A stretch of DNA of 64,000 nucleotides from contig NZ_SPNT01000002.1 in NCBI RefSeq assembly GCF_004959855.1, forward strand, positions 310,001 through 374,000, in the 5' to 3' direction. The notes under the pieces are model-generated. The model ran no database searches. It was not told the origin of the DNA and worked only from the letters and a program-made list of their open reading frames with translations. Source of the DNA: Nitratireductor sp. XY-223. GTDB taxonomy: Bacteria; Pseudomonadota; Alphaproteobacteria; Rhizobiales; Rhizobiaceae. Each line of letters starts with the position of its first letter. Positions within the stretch are counted from its first letter, which is position 1. Below, one piece after another: positions 51,946 to 61,901 of the stretch. Both the position numbers and the translations under genes were made by a program.

Positions 51946-52332
51946 ATGCACAAGGGATCATGCCTGTGCGGCAAAGTGACATTCGAGGTCGATTGCGACC
52001 TGCCGCGGCCGAGTGCCTGCCACTGCGGGCAATGCCGCAAGCACTCGGGGCATTTCGAGGCCTCGACCGATGTTCCGCGCGACGCCGTCACCGTGCGCGG
52101 TGAAGAATACGTCACCTGGTATTCCTCGACCAAGGCGCGGCGGGGGTTCTGCAAGGTCTGCGGCTCGTCGCTCTTCTGGGACCCGCTCGACCGCGACAAG
52201 CATAACTGGACCGCGATCGCCATGGGCGCCTTCGACACCCCGACGGGAACAACGCTGGAGCGGCACATCTTCGTGGCCGACAAGGGCGACTACTACGCAA
52301 TCGCCGACGGGCTGCCGCAGAACGATCAATAG
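51946..52332 (+). CDS. GFA-family zinc protein (formaldehyde-activating-like)
   Basis: 128 residues with the Cys pattern of the GFA family: CLCGKV (CxC), CHCGQCRKHSGH (CxxC) and FCKVCGSS (CxxC), which bind two zinc ions in the Gfa fold. The name comes from a glutathione-formaldehyde enzyme, though most relatives have no tested activity. Single gene; start ATG 51946 is clear. Confidence 0.9.
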   Translation: MHKGSCLCGKVTFEVDCDLPRPSACHCGQCRKHSGHFEASTDVPRDAVTVRGEEYVTWYSSTKARRGFCKVCGSSLFWDPLDRDKHNWTAIAMGAFDTPTGTTLERHIFVADKGDYYAIADGLPQNDQ

Positions 52333-52359
52333 AGACCTGGATCTGGGAGCCAGCCTGCA

Positions 52360-52704
52360 ATGAGCGAATTTGATTACGAACAGGAACGCCGGCTGCTGTC
52401 TGAAATGGGTAGAGGAGTCCCTGCCAGCTATTGCCATGTCGTCTGGAAAACTGCATCGGGCGACGATCCCTGCGATTATTATGATGAGCTCGATAAGGCG
52501 AGGTGGTCGATAAGATGTGTCCGCCGATTCCGGGATGGAAGGCTGCTTGCGTACAGTTTCGCAAGTCCGAACTGGCGCGATGTCATGCCTGAATCGGCGT
52601 TTCCGTCGATCGAAGAAATTAATGCAGATGATGAATTCCTGGCGGCAGAAATTTCGGCAGGAGAATTTGAAGCGATATGGGACCGTGCCACCGCGTCTGA
52701 ATAG
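52360..52704 (+). CDS. Small conserved hypothetical protein (DUF6881-like)
   Basis: 114 residues, soluble and acidic. The segments YCHVVWKTASGDDPCDYYDE and ELDKARWSIRCVRRFRDGRL then SIEEINADDEFLAAEISAGE resemble the small DUF6881 type, for which no function is known. It begins 28 bp after the GFA gene and may share its transcript. Confidence 0.7.
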   Translation: MSEFDYEQERRLLSEMGRGVPASYCHVVWKTASGDDPCDYYDELDKARWSIRCVRRFRDGRLLAYSFASPNWRDVMPESAFPSIEEINADDEFLAAEISAGEFEAIWDRATASE

Positions 52705-52882
52705 TTCAGTCCAACGCAGCCGTTTGCGTGGTCAAGTCACCGAATAGTCCATCGGATTAATTCCATGCAACATCGGTCGAAAAACCTTTGCTGTGAGCCT
52801 TTTCCACCGTCCGGCGCTTCTCATCGGCGCCGAAACCGTCTAGGACGGTCGGCGGACGAACCGCACCGGAGCCTTACGCCTC

Positions 52883-53893
52883 ATGGAAGAACTCGACGTT
52901 CTTTGCGTCGGCAATGCCATTGTCGACATCATCGCGCGATGCGAGGACGACTTTCTCATCGAAAACCAGATCACCAAGGGGGCGATGAACCTGATCGACG
53001 CGGAGCGCGCCGAACTGCTCTATTCCCGCATGGGCCCGGCGGTGGAGGCATCCGGCGGCAGCGCCGGCAACACGGCGGCCGGGATCGCCAGTTTCGGCGG
53101 CAGATCGGCGTTCTTCGGCAAGGTGGCGCGCGATGCGCTGGGCGATATCTACGAGCACGACATCGCCGCGCAGGGCGTCGTCTTCCGCACCTCGCGGCTT
53201 GAAGGCCCGCCGCCGACGGCGCGTTCGATGATTTTCGTGACGCCCGACGGCGAACGGTCGATGAACACCTATCTCGGCGCCTGCGTGGAACTCGGCCCGG
53301 AGGATGTCGACGAGGAGATCGTCGCGGCCTCGAAGGTCACCTATTTCGAGGGTTACCTGTGGGATCCGCCGCGCGCCAAGGAGGCGATCCGCCAGTGCGC
53401 GAAGATCGCCCACGCCCACGGCCGCGAGGTGTCGATGACGCTGTCGGACCCGTTCTGCGTCGACCGCTACCGCGACGAGTTCCTCGACCTGATGCGCTCC
53501 GGCACGGTCGATATCGTCTTTTCCAACGAGCACGAGGCGATGTCGCTTTACCAGACCGCCTCGCTGGAGACGGCGCTCGACGCCATGGAGGCCGACTGCA
53601 AGCTCGCCATCGTCACACGCAGCGAGCACGGTTCGACCGTCGCGCGCAAGGGCGAGCGGATCTCCGTCAACGCTATCGAGATCGCCGAACTGGTCGATAC
53701 GACAGGCGCCGGAGACCTTTACGCCTCGGGTTTCCTGCACGGCTACACGACCGGTCGGTCGCTGGAGGACTGCGCCCATCTCGGCAGCCTTGCCGCAGGC
53801 CTCGTCATCCAGCAGATCGGGCCGCGCCCGCACCGCTCGCTGAAGCAGGCCGGCATCGACAGCGGTCTGATCGCGGCGGAACTAGCGGGTTAG
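52883..53893 (+). CDS. Adenosine kinase-like PfkB-family kinase
   Basis: 336 residues. The N-terminal NAIVDIIARCEDDFL and SGGSAGNTAAGIASFGGRSA then FFGKVARDALG match adenosine-kinase-type PfkB enzymes, and the catalytic DTTGAGDLYASGFL (anion hole and Asp base) is complete. Alphaproteobacterial members of this group are annotated as adenosine kinases and salvage adenosine with ATP. Other PfkB substrates remain possible. Confidence 0.88.
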   Translation: MEELDVLCVGNAIVDIIARCEDDFLIENQITKGAMNLIDAERAELLYSRMGPAVEASGGSAGNTAAGIASFGGRSAFFGKVARDALGDIYEHDIAAQGVVFRTSRLEGPPPTARSMIFVTPDGERSMNTYLGACVELGPEDVDEEIVAASKVTYFEGYLWDPPRAKEAIRQCAKIAHAHGREVSMTLSDPFCVDRYRDEFLDLMRSGTVDIVFSNEHEAMSLYQTASLETALDAMEADCKLAIVTRSEHGSTVARKGERISVNAIEIAELVDTTGAGDLYASGFLHGYTTGRSLEDCAHLGSLAAGLVIQQIGPRPHRSLKQAGIDSGLIAAELAG

Positions 53894-53905
53894 ACCGATT
53901 TTCTT

Positions 53906-54541
53906 TCAGGAGATCTCGTCCGGCGGCCTGCCGGGGGAATGGCGGTAGGACGGCAGCGTCCAGCCGTAGCGGATGGCGCCGCCGCGCAGGATGAAGGCGG
54001 CCAAGAAGGCCGGAACCGACCCCAGCGGGCCGGAAAGGCCGATGCGCACGGCCAGCACGAAGACCAGCGCCCCGAGTAGCGCGGCCGTCACGTAGATTTC
54101 CCGGCGCATCAGCACGGTCGGCTCGCCGGAGACGAGATCGCGCAGCACGCCGCCGAACGTGGCCGTGAGCACGCCGGTCACAACCGCGACAACGGGCGAA
54201 CCTGTCGCCGACAAGCCGATGACGGCGCCCATGACCGAAAAGACCGCCAGGCCCGCCGCATCCAGCCACAGGAGCCAGCGGTAGCGCGATTCGAGCCGGT
54301 GGGCGGTGAAGAAGATCAGCACCGCCACGACCACGCAGATCAAAAGATAGAGATGCTCGCGCACCCAGAAGACCGGCGTCAGGCCGAGAACCAGGTCGCG
54401 AAGCGTGCCGCCGCCGACGCCCGTGGCGCAGGCAAAGAACAGGAAACCGATAATGTCGAGCTGCTTGCGCGAGGCGGCGAGCGCACCGGTCGCGGCAAAG
54501 ACCGCGACACCGGTATAGTCGAGAAAAGTCAGAATCGTCAC
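53906..54541 (-). CDS. TRIC-like/YicG (UPF0126) membrane protein
   Basis: 211 residues with about seven hydrophobic helices and two copies of the UPF0126 repeat: AVFAATGALAASRKQLDIIG with ATGVGGGTLRDLVLG, then VFSVMGAVIGL with TATFGGVLRDLVSGE. The GGG(T/V)xRD motif appears in both. Relatives are trimeric cation channels. It converges on the kinase gene. Confidence 0.9.
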   Translation of the reverse strand: MTILTFLDYTGVAVFAATGALAASRKQLDIIGFLFFACATGVGGGTLRDLVLGLTPVFWVREHLYLLICVVVAVLIFFTAHRLESRYRWLLWLDAAGLAVFSVMGAVIGLSATGSPVVAVVTGVLTATFGGVLRDLVSGEPTVLMRREIYVTAALLGALVFVLAVRIGLSGPLGSVPAFLAAFILRGGAIRYGWTLPSYRHSPGRPPDEIS

Positions 54542-54577
54542 AACGCAAGCATATCGCCGGCGCGGCTGACGGCAAGC

Positions 54578-55243
54578 CTATTCGGCGTCTTCGGAGGCCT
54601 CTTCGGCCGGCGCTTCGGCCGCCTGCTTCGGGCCGCCCTTTGCGACACCCACCATGGCGGGGCGCAGCACACGGTCGCCGATGACATAGCCGTCCTGGAC
54701 GACCTCGACCACCGTGTTGTTGGGGACCTCGGGATTGGGCACCTCGAACATCGCCTGATGGAAATTCGGATCGAATTTCTGCCCGTGCGGCGACAACCGC
54801 TTGACGCCGTGACGCTCAAGCGCCGAAAGCATCGAACGTTCGGTCAACTCGACACCCTCAATCAATGCCTTGAGCCCGGCATCGCCGGTTTCGCGCGCCT
54901 CGGCGGGAATGGCGTCCAGGGCGCGGCGGAGATCGTCGGAGACCGCAAGCATGTCGCGGGCGAAATTGGATACCGAATAGGAACGCGCATCCTTGACGTC
55001 GCGCGCGGTGCGGCGGCGCAGATTGTCCATTTCGGCGGCGAGCCGCAGATACTTGTCCTTCAGCTCGTCCCGTTCCGCGGCGATCAGATCCAGGGGAGAA
55101 GGCTCCGCCGCCGCCGCGGCAGCGTCGTCCGGGGCTTCGGTGCCATCGACCTGAGCTTTCTCCGCCGCGTCCGCTGCGGCCTGATCCGCGGGCTGCGCTC
55201 CGGGCTGCTCACCCCAACCCGTTTTTCTTGTCTCATCGGACAT
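54578..55243 (-). CDS. grpE: Nucleotide exchange factor GrpE
   Basis: 221 residues: an acidic N-terminal region, a coiled coil ([20 protein letters not shown]) and the C-terminal beta-domain ([20 protein letters not shown] then [20 protein letters not shown]). It releases ADP from DnaK. The N-terminal 55 residues are Ala-rich and poorly conserved, as usual. It is downstream of hrcA on the same strand (107-bp gap). Confidence 0.95.
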   Translation of the reverse strand: MSDETRKTGWGEQPGAQPADQAAADAAEKAQVDGTEAPDDAAAAAAEPSPLDLIAAERDELKDKYLRLAAEMDNLRRRTARDVKDARSYSVSNFARDMLAVSDDLRRALDAIPAEARETGDAGLKALIEGVELTERSMLSALERHGVKRLSPHGQKFDPNFHQAMFEVPNPEVPNNTVVEVVQDGYVIGDRVLRPAMVGVAKGGPKQAAEAPAEEASEDAE

Positions 55244-55350
55244 GATGCGACATTTCCTTCACGCTGTTTTGATTTGTTGCACCGCATATCGAGGTTTCGA
55301 CGGAAAAAATCAAGGGATTGCTCCGTCTCAACAGGCCGCAAACGCATATT

Positions 55351-56427
55351 TCAACGGATCATTCGCGAGACCATCTGGGCCGTGTAGTCAACCATCGGCA
55401 CGATGCGGGCATAATTGAGGCGTGTCGGGCCGATGACGCCGACGGCACCGACCACGCGGTCGTCGCTGTCGCGGTAGGGCGCGACGATCAGCGACGAGCC
55501 GGACAGCGAAAACAGCTTGTTTTCCGAACCGATGAAGATGCGCACGCCCGAGCCTTCCTCGGCCAGGTCGAGAAGCTCGATCAGACCGTCCTTCTTCTCG
55601 AGATCGTCGAACAGAAGCCGCAGCCTTTCGACCTCCTCCATATCGGATATGGTGTCGAGAAGATTGGCACGGCCGCGCACGATGAGGCGTGCCGGCTGTC
55701 CCTCGGCACTGCCCGACCATACCGCGACGCCGCGCTCAACAAGCGTCTGGGACAGGGCATCCAGCTCGCGGCTGACCTCGTTCTTCAACCGCTTCAGTTC
55801 GCCGCGCAATTCGGCCAGCGTGTGTCCGGCCAGGTGGGCGTTGAGGAAATTCGCGGCCTCGGTCAATTGCGCGGCGGTGACACCGGCAGGTAAGTCGATA
55901 ATGCGGTTCTCGACCTGTTCGTTGCCGCCGACAAGCACGACGAGGGCGCGTGTCGGCTCCAGCCGGACGAACTCGATATGCTTGATGACCGCATCGCTCT
56001 TGTTGGCGATGACAAGGCCGGCGCCCCGCGACAGGCCGGACAGCATCTGGCTGGCCTCCGTCAGCAGCGTTTCGACCGACTGGTCACGCTCGATGCTGCT
56101 GACCTGCCGTTCGATCATGTCGCGCTCTTCGGTGGAAAGGTTGCCTGTCTCCATGAAGGCGTCGACGAAGAAGCGCAGACCCTGCTGCGTCGGCAGGCGG
56201 CCGGCGCTGATATGGGGCGCGTAAATCAGGCCGAGCTCCTCGAGATCGCTCATCACGTTGCGCACCGAGGCGGGTGAAAGCGCCATCGGCAAGACTCGCG
56301 ACAGGTTCCGGGATCCAACCGGATCGCCGGAATCGAGGTAGAGTTCCACAATGCTGCGAAAGATCTCCCGCGTCCGTTCGTCGAGCGGTGCGGGCTGTGC
56401 CGATCCCAATCGCGTTTCCTCACTCAT
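55351..56427 (-). CDS. hrcA: Heat-inducible transcription repressor HrcA
   Basis: 358 residues. The winged helix ([20 protein letters not shown] then [19 protein letters not shown]) is followed by the GAF-like sensor and dimer domain ([20 protein letters not shown], then [20 protein letters not shown]). HrcA binds CIRCE operators and represses groESL and other stress genes. It is divergent from rph and precedes grpE, the standard alphaproteobacterial order. No CIRCE-like repeat is seen in the 154-bp gap ahead of it. Confidence 0.96.
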   Translation of the reverse strand: MSEETRLGSAQPAPLDERTREIFRSIVELYLDSGDPVGSRNLSRVLPMALSPASVRNVMSDLEELGLIYAPHISAGRLPTQQGLRFFVDAFMETGNLSTEERDMIERQVSSIERDQSVETLLTEASQMLSGLSRGAGLVIANKSDAVIKHIEFVRLEPTRALVVLVGGNEQVENRIIDLPAGVTAAQLTEAANFLNAHLAGHTLAELRGELKRLKNEVSRELDALSQTLVERGVAVWSGSAEGQPARLIVRGRANLLDTISDMEEVERLRLLFDDLEKKDGLIELLDLAEEGSGVRIFIGSENKLFSLSGSSLIVAPYRDSDDRVVGAVGVIGPTRLNYARIVPMVDYTAQMVSRMIR

Positions 56428-56581
56428 ACAGACGGTCTCGCTGTAGCTGCACGACTATCGGCCCTAGTTTCCCCGTTGCCGCAAAAAAATCAAATCGCAT
56501 ACTGCCTATATAGTGCATTTTCTTTGCAAGCGCCGCAAAGGGGCGCTAGGACCTATCGGAGAACAAATCGGGAGTCCCCTT

Positions 56582-57304
56582 ATGCGCCCATCAGGCAGAA
56601 GAACCGACGAAATGCGGGCGGTTTCCTTCGAACGCGGCTATTCCAAACACGCCGAGGGATCGTGCCTCGTGAAGTTCGGCGACACCCATGTCCTGTGCAC
56701 GGCCAGCCTCGAAGAACGGGTGCCGCCGTGGCTGCGCAACGCCGGAAGAGGCTGGGTGACGGCCGAATACGGCATGCTGCCGCGGGCCACGGGCGAGCGC
56801 ATGCGCCGCGAGGCCTCGGCCGGGAAGCAGAGCGGTAGAACGCAGGAAATTCAAAGACTTATTGGCCGTTCGCTGCGTGCCGTCGTGGATCTCGAAGCCC
56901 TGGGCGAGCGGCAGATTTCCATCGACTGCGATGTCATCCAGGCCGATGGCGGCACAAGGACCGCGTCGATTACCGGCGCCTGGGTGGCGCTGCATGACTG
57001 CCTCAAATGGATGGAGGCGCAGGGTATGGTGTCGACCGAAAAAGTCCTCAAGGACCACATCGCGGCAATCTCCTGCGGTATTTTCCTCGGCCAGCCCGTG
57101 CTCGATCTCGACTACACGGAGGATTCATCCGCGGAGACCGATGCGAACTTCGTGCTGACCGGTTCCGGCGGCATCGTGGAAATCCAGGGCACAGCCGAGG
57201 GCGCGCCGTTCAGCGAAGCGGATTTCGACGCAATGCTCGGTCTTGCCAAGAACGGAATCGCCGCGCTTGTGGAGCTGCAGCAGCAGGCCACGGCGGCCCA
57301 GTGA
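56582..57304 (+). CDS. rph: Ribonuclease PH
   Basis: 240 residues from ATG 56582 (GGGAG upstream). [38 protein letters not shown], and the phosphate-binding [20 protein letters not shown] are typical. It trims tRNA 3' ends with phosphate. Its stop overlaps the GTG start of the following VOC gene. Confidence 0.96.
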   Translation: MRPSGRRTDEMRAVSFERGYSKHAEGSCLVKFGDTHVLCTASLEERVPPWLRNAGRGWVTAEYGMLPRATGERMRREASAGKQSGRTQEIQRLIGRSLRAVVDLEALGERQISIDCDVIQADGGTRTASITGAWVALHDCLKWMEAQGMVSTEKVLKDHIAAISCGIFLGQPVLDLDYTEDSSAETDANFVLTGSGGIVEIQGTAEGAPFSEADFDAMLGLAKNGIAALVELQQQATAAQ

Positions 57305-57744
57305 CGGTCCATGCGATGAAGGCGCCCGGTCACGTTCTCGAAACGGCGCTTTACGCGGACGACCTCGACGCGGCCGAACGGTTCTACGGCGGGCTGCTCG
57401 GCCTTGAGAAGGTCACCCGCATGGGCGACCGGCACGTCTTCTTCCGCTGCGGCCAGGGCATGGTGCTGATCTTCAATCCCGACGAATCGGTCAAGCCGCC
57501 GCACAACCCGGCGATGCCCGTGCCGGTTCACGGCACCCGCGGCGAGGGCCACATCTGTTTCGGCGCAACCGCCGACGAACTTCGATCGATCGAAAAGGCG
57601 CTGCTTGACGCGGACATCGCCATCGAGGCGGATTTCGAATGGCCGGGCGGCGGCCGCTCCATCTATATACGCGATCCGGCTGGAAACAGCATCGAATTCG
57701 CCGAACCCCGCATCTGGGGTTTCGGCACAGAAACGGATGATTGA
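57301..57744 (+). CDS. VOC-family (glyoxalase-like) protein
   Basis: 147 residues from GTG 57301, which overlaps the rph stop; ATG 57316 is an alternative. Two VOC half-motifs are seen: [20 protein letters not shown] with [16 protein letters not shown], then [20 protein letters not shown] and [19 protein letters not shown]. Its position between rph and rdgB is an insertion into a block that is otherwise well conserved, though VOC genes occur there in some rhizobia. Substrate unknown. Confidence 0.85.
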   Translation: MTVHAMKAPGHVLETALYADDLDAAERFYGGLLGLEKVTRMGDRHVFFRCGQGMVLIFNPDESVKPPHNPAMPVPVHGTRGEGHICFGATADELRSIEKALLDADIAIEADFEWPGGGRSIYIRDPAGNSIEFAEPRIWGFGTETDD

Positions 57745-58372
57745 TTTGAGGCGACTTACCGAGAAGAAGCTGGTTATCGCCAGCCACAACCAGGGCAAAA
57801 TCGACGAGCTGAAGGCGCTCCTGGATCCGCTCGGCTACACGCTGGCGACGGCAAGCGAACTTGACCTGCCGGAGCCCGAGGAAACAGGCCTTACATTCGA
57901 GGCGAACGCCCGGTTGAAGGCGGTGGCGGCGGCGACGGCCGCCGGATTGCCGGCGCTTGCGGACGATTCGGGCCTCGCCGTCGACGGGCTCGACGGCGCA
58001 CCCGGCATCTATTCGGCCCGCTGGGCGGGGCCCGACAGGGATTTCCCGATGGCCATGGAGCGAGTTCATGCCGAGTTGCAGTCCAGGTCTCCCTACAATC
58101 CACAGGCGCGGTTTGTATCGGTAATTTGTCTTGCATGGCCGGACGGTCATGTGGAATATTTCCGCGGCGAAGTTGAAGGCACCATCGTCTGGCCTCCCCG
58201 CGGCGACCGGGGTTTCGGCTACGATCCGATCTTCCAGCCGGATGGGCACGACATCACATTCGGCGAAATGAGCGCGGATCAGAAGCACGGCTGGAGACAT
58301 GGCCAGGATGAGGCGCTGTCGCACAGGGCAAGAGCATTCAAACGGTTTGCCGAAGAGTGCCTTGAAGGCTGA
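57737..58372 (+). CDS. rdgB: Non-canonical purine NTP pyrophosphatase (RdgB/HAM1)
   Basis: 211 residues from ATG 57737, overlapping the VOC gene by 8 bp. The N-terminal [19 protein letters not shown], the catalytic [20 protein letters not shown] and the [11 protein letters not shown] motif are complete. It hydrolyses ITP, dITP and XTP to protect nucleic acids from deaminated bases. Confidence 0.96.
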   Translation: MIDLRRLTEKKLVIASHNQGKIDELKALLDPLGYTLATASELDLPEPEETGLTFEANARLKAVAAATAAGLPALADDSGLAVDGLDGAPGIYSARWAGPDRDFPMAMERVHAELQSRSPYNPQARFVSVICLAWPDGHVEYFRGEVEGTIVWPPRGDRGFGYDPIFQPDGHDITFGEMSADQKHGWRHGQDEALSHRARAFKRFAEECLEG

Positions 58373-58377
58373 AAACG

Positions 58378-59547
58378 ATGGGTGGGGCGACGCTGAGTTA
58401 TCTCGATCCGGGATTCGGGATCTATGTGCACTGGCCGTTTTGCGCGGCCAAGTGCCCCTATTGCGACTTCAACAGCCATGTGCGCCACAATCCGGTCGAC
58501 CAGCCGCGCTACGTTGCCGCCTTTCAACGCGAAATCCAGCAGATGCGCGCAAAGACGGGCCCGCGCTCCGTTACCAGCATCTTTTTCGGCGGCGGAACGC
58601 CGTCATTGATGGAACCGCAAACGGTCGACGAGATCCTGTCGGCGATCGGCAGGGCATGGGATGTCGACGTCGATGCCGAAATCACCCTCGAAGCTAATCC
58701 ATCGAGTGTCGAGGCCGACCGGTTCCGGGGCTACCGGGCCGCGGGCGTCAACCGCGTCTCGCTCGGGGTCCAGGCGCTCAATGATGACGATCTCAAGTTT
58801 CTCGGCCGCCTGCACAGTGTCGCCGACGCGCTTTCGGCAATCGAACTGGCGCGTGCGATATTTCCGCGGCTGTCATTCGACCTGATCTATGCACGTCCGG
58901 GCCAAAGCGTTGGGGCCTGGGAGAAAGAGCTTGACCAGGCCATCGGGCACGCGGCCGATCACCTGTCGCTCTACCAACTGACCATCGAACAGGGAACACC
59001 GTTCTACGGACTCTACAAAAGCGGCCGCCTCAAGGTTCCCGACGGCGACCATTGCGCCGATCTGTACGATGCGACACAGGCGCTCACGGCTGCCAGCGGC
59101 CTGCCGGCCTACGAGGTCTCCAACCACGCGGTTCCGGGAGCGGAAAGCCGTCACAACCTCACTTATTGGCGTTACGGCGACTATGTGGGGCTGGGCGCCG
59201 GTGCCCATGGCCGCCTGTCGCATTCGGGCGGCAAGACCGGGACCGTCAACCGGCGGCTGCCGGAGCACTGGCTCGAACAGGTGGAATCGCTGGGTCACGG
59301 CATGGAGTCGGAGGAGCGGCTGGACACCGAGGCCCAGGCCGACGAGCTGATGCTTATGGGCCTGCGCCTGCGCGAGGGATTCGACCTGTCACGCTGGCGC
59401 GATCTTTCGGGGCGCTCGGTCGATCCGGACAAGGAGAGCTTTCTCGTGTCGCACGGGCTGCTCGAGCGGCTCGGCAACTCGCGGCTGCGCTGCACGCCGG
59501 CCGGCATGCTGGTGCTGGACGCCGTCGTTGCGGATCTCGCCGCCTGA
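58378..59547 (+). CDS. hemW: HemW-like radical SAM protein
   Basis: 389 residues. The radical SAM cluster Cys are in CAAKCPYCDFNSH (CxxxCxxC), followed by IFFGGGTPSLM and RVSLGVQALNDDDLKFLGRL. The C-terminal GLGAGAHGRL and NRRLPEHW motifs are HemW-type; the extra Cys and Lys of true HemN are lacking. HemW is a haem chaperone rather than coproporphyrinogen oxidase. It starts 5 bp after rdgB in the same transcript. Confidence 0.94.
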   Translation: MGGATLSYLDPGFGIYVHWPFCAAKCPYCDFNSHVRHNPVDQPRYVAAFQREIQQMRAKTGPRSVTSIFFGGGTPSLMEPQTVDEILSAIGRAWDVDVDAEITLEANPSSVEADRFRGYRAAGVNRVSLGVQALNDDDLKFLGRLHSVADALSAIELARAIFPRLSFDLIYARPGQSVGAWEKELDQAIGHAADHLSLYQLTIEQGTPFYGLYKSGRLKVPDGDHCADLYDATQALTAASGLPAYEVSNHAVPGAESRHNLTYWRYGDYVGLGAGAHGRLSHSGGKTGTVNRRLPEHWLEQVESLGHGMESEERLDTEAQADELMLMGLRLREGFDLSRWRDLSGRSVDPDKESFLVSHGLLERLGNSRLRCTPAGMLVLDAVVADLAA

Positions 59548-59563
59548 GCTGTTTCGTATTATG

Positions 59564-59881
59564 TTAGCCGGATAAGCACCGCCGAAGGAAGAGCTGTCGA
59601 GGCGTCCTGTTGTAGTCCCAGTAGGTTCCCTGATCAGCGTAGTACGACGCGCTGGCGGGCGGACAGAGCCTGCTGCTTCCGTCGCCGCAGGGGACCCATC
59701 TGTCGCCGATATAGCCGGGCTCCTGGTTCAGAACCGGCTTCGGAGGATATCGCTCCCAGGCTGCCGCCCTGCACTGCGCATAGGAACTGGTGCCCGCCTC
59801 GTATCCGACCTCCGACACACAGCCGGAAATCAACATGGCCAATGCGGCCAGTGTCGAAAATTGAAACAATTTCGTTTTCAC
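59564..59881 (-). CDS. Small lipoprotein
   Basis: 105 residues from GTG 59881. The signal KTKLFQFSTLAALAMLISGC ends in lipobox LISGC. The mature part is Tyr/Pro-rich with four more Cys (QCRAAAWERYPPKP, VPCGDGSSRLCPP, LRRCLSG). Its first residues resemble those of the small lipoprotein at 35739-36068, but the mature regions do not. Function unknown. It converges on hemW. Confidence 0.65.
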   Translation of the reverse strand: MKTKLFQFSTLAALAMLISGCVSEVGYEAGTSSYAQCRAAAWERYPPKPVLNQEPGYIGDRWVPCGDGSSRLCPPASASYYADQGTYWDYNRTPRQLFLRRCLSG

Positions 59882-59946
59882 GCCGTGCCCCGCTGCAGGT
59901 TCGATTTTGGTTGCCGCTTGCCGGCAGACCCTAGACAGTCTTGGCC

Positions 59947-60426
59947 CTAAATAGAAGCATTTGATGGCGGGACAACGATTTCCAGCAGCGGTAGCGTGCG
60001 GCCCGGCACCGCGTCGGACGGGGCGCTGCCGACATGGCGGGCACCCATGCGTTCGTAAAAGCCGGCGGCATTGGGGTCGGAAAGGATCGACAGCCGCTCG
60101 ATGCCCCGCGCACGCGCCAGATCGAGCAATGCGACAAAGAGGCGTGCACCGACGCCCTTGCCCATCATATCCGGATCGGTAAAGAACTGGTCGATCTCGA
60201 ATCCGTCGCCGTCCGGTCCGATCGCCGCGACGCCGGCCGGCACCCCATCGAGCTCCGCAACCAGCACCCAACCCCCGGCAATGCGCTCGGGATCGACCGT
60301 CAGTGCGTCACGACTGAATTCCATGAAACGCTTGTCATAGCCCCAGTGGGCCTTCGATCGGTGGCACAGCGCCGACAGGCTTTCGGCCTCCTCCCGCCGC
60401 GCCGGACGAACCGTGATCTCAGTCAT
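59947..60426 (-). CDS. GNAT-family acetyltransferase
   Basis: 159 residues with the acetyl-CoA signature FFTDPDMMGKGVGARLFVAL and the downstream RLSILSDPNAAGFYERMGAR. It is 6 bp downstream of gpmA, probably the same transcript. Substrate cannot be predicted. Confidence 0.9.
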   Translation of the reverse strand: MTEITVRPARREEAESLSALCHRSKAHWGYDKRFMEFSRDALTVDPERIAGGWVLVAELDGVPAGVAAIGPDGDGFEIDQFFTDPDMMGKGVGARLFVALLDLARARGIERLSILSDPNAAGFYERMGARHVGSAPSDAVPGRTLPLLEIVVPPSNASI

Positions 60427-60432
60427 GGGGGT

Positions 60433-61068
60433 TCAATGCGCCTTGGACATGTCCCCCAGGACTTCCTTGGAGGAAACGGTGGAATCGGCCTTGAGCTTGT
60501 AGACCATCGGCACACCGGTCGCCAGGTTCAGGCCCGTGACCTCGTCCCGGCTGAGGCGATCGAGAACCATGACCAGCGCCCGCAGCGAGTTGCCGTGCGC
60601 GGCAACGAGCACGTTCTGGCCGGCCAGGACACGCGGCAGGATCTCGGTCATGTAATAGGGCCAGACCCGGGCGCCGGTGTCCTTCAGGCTCTCGCCGCCC
60701 GGCGGCGGAACGTCATAGGAGCGGCGCCAGACATGCACCTGCTCCTCGCCCCACTTGGCCCGTGCATCGTCCTTGTTCAGCCCCGCGAGATCACCGTAGT
60801 CGCGCTCGTTCAACGCCTGGTCATGAATGGTCTCAAGGTCCGGCTGACCGACGCCGTCCAGGATGATCTGGCAGGTCCGCTCGGCGCGCACCAGCACCGA
60901 TGTGAACGCGATGTCGAAGCGGATCCCGTAATCCTTGAGGGCCTTTGCACCGGTCTCGGCTTCCTCCAGACCCTGTTCGGTCAGGTCAGGATTCTTCCAC
61001 CCGGTGAACAGGTTCTTCAGGTTCCATTCGCTTTGGCCGTGGCGAACGAGGACGAGGGTTCCGGACAT
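60433..61068 (-). CDS. gpmA: 2,3-bisphosphoglycerate-dependent phosphoglycerate mutase
   Basis: 211 residues from ATG 61068. The catalytic His is in [59 protein letters not shown] and the second His in [15 protein letters not shown] are all present. The short form, lacking about 25 C-terminal residues of the E. coli enzyme, is normal in alphaproteobacteria. It interconverts 3- and 2-phosphoglycerate. It follows dapB by 20 bp. Confidence 0.96.
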   Translation of the reverse strand: MSGTLVLVRHGQSEWNLKNLFTGWKNPDLTEQGLEEAETGAKALKDYGIRFDIAFTSVLVRAERTCQIILDGVGQPDLETIHDQALNERDYGDLAGLNKDDARAKWGEEQVHVWRRSYDVPPPGGESLKDTGARVWPYYMTEILPRVLAGQNVLVAAHGNSLRALVMVLDRLSRDEVTGLNLATGVPMVYKLKADSTVSSKEVLGDMSKAH

Positions 61069-61088
61069 GAGTTTCCGCCTTTCAGGGT

Positions 61089-61901
61089 TCAGGAAATTCC
61101 AAGGACATCGAGCATGGAGTAGAGCCCGGGATCGCGTCCCCGGGCCCAAAGCGCGGCCTTGACGGCGCCGCGCGCGAAGATCGAGCGGTCGAGGGCACGA
61201 TGGGTGAGTTCCACGACCTCGCCTTCACCGGCAAGCATTACGGAATGCTCGCCGACGACGGAGCCGCCCCTGAGCGTTGCGAAGCCGATCGTGCCCTGCG
61301 GGCGCGGACCGGTCTGACCGTCGCGCACCCGCACGCTGTTGTCCGCCAGATCGATGCCGCGGCCCTCAGCAGCCGCCTCGCCGAGCAGGTAGGCAGTTCC
61401 GGACGGTGCGTCGACCTTGTGCTTGTGGTGCATCTCGACCACCTCGATATCCCAGTCGGCGGCGTCCAGGGCCCTTGCAGCCTGGCGCACGAGGACGCTC
61501 AAGAGGTTGACGCCGAGGCTCATATTGCCGGATTTGACGATCGGCGTGCGCGCCGCGGCGGCGCGGATCTCGTCCTCGTGCTCGGGGGTGAGGCCGGTCG
61601 TGCCGATCACATGCGCGATGTTTGCATCGGCCGCGAGGCCGGCAAAATTCACCGACACGGCTGGCGCCGTAAAGTCGAGAACGCCATCGGCAACCGCAAA
61701 GGCGGCTGCCGGATCATCGGTGACGGCAACGCCCGCTTGGCCGATACCGGCGAGTTCCCCGGCATCGCGCCCGAGCGCATCGGCGCCGTCGCGCTCGACC
61801 GCAGCCGCGAGCACGGCGCCGTCGACCGCGTCGATCGCCCGGATGAGAGCCTGGCCCATGCGGCCGGCTGCACCAACGACGGCCAGTCGCATATCAGCCA
61901 T
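61089..61901 (-). CDS. dapB: 4-hydroxy-tetrahydrodipicolinate reductase
   Basis: 270 residues. The NAD(P) motif is [31 protein letters not shown] is present, and the catalytic signature [15 protein letters not shown] is complete. It makes tetrahydrodipicolinate for lysine and meso-diaminopimelate. Its start overlaps the end of the upstream ABC exporter gene by 8 bp, so exporter, dapB and gpmA form one transcript. Confidence 0.96.
   Translation of the reverse strand: MADMRLAVVGAAGRMGQALIRAIDAVDGAVLAAAVERDGADALGRDAGELAGIGQAGVAVTDDPAAAFAVADGVLDFTAPAVSVNFAGLAADANIAHVIGTTGLTPEHEDEIRAAAARTPIVKSGNMSLGVNLLSVLVRQAARALDAADWDIEVVEMHHKHKVDAPSGTAYLLGEAAAEGRGIDLADNSVRVRDGQTGPRPQGTIGFATLRGGSVVGEHSVMLAGEGEVVELTHRALDRSIFARGAVKAALWARGRDPGLYSMLDVLGIS

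Noticed and set aside
56428-56581. A CIRCE operator in the hrcA-rph gap
   Set aside because: No TTAGCACTC-N9-GAGTGCTAA-like dyad is present; only a short AGCGCC-N7-GGCGCT repeat is seen.
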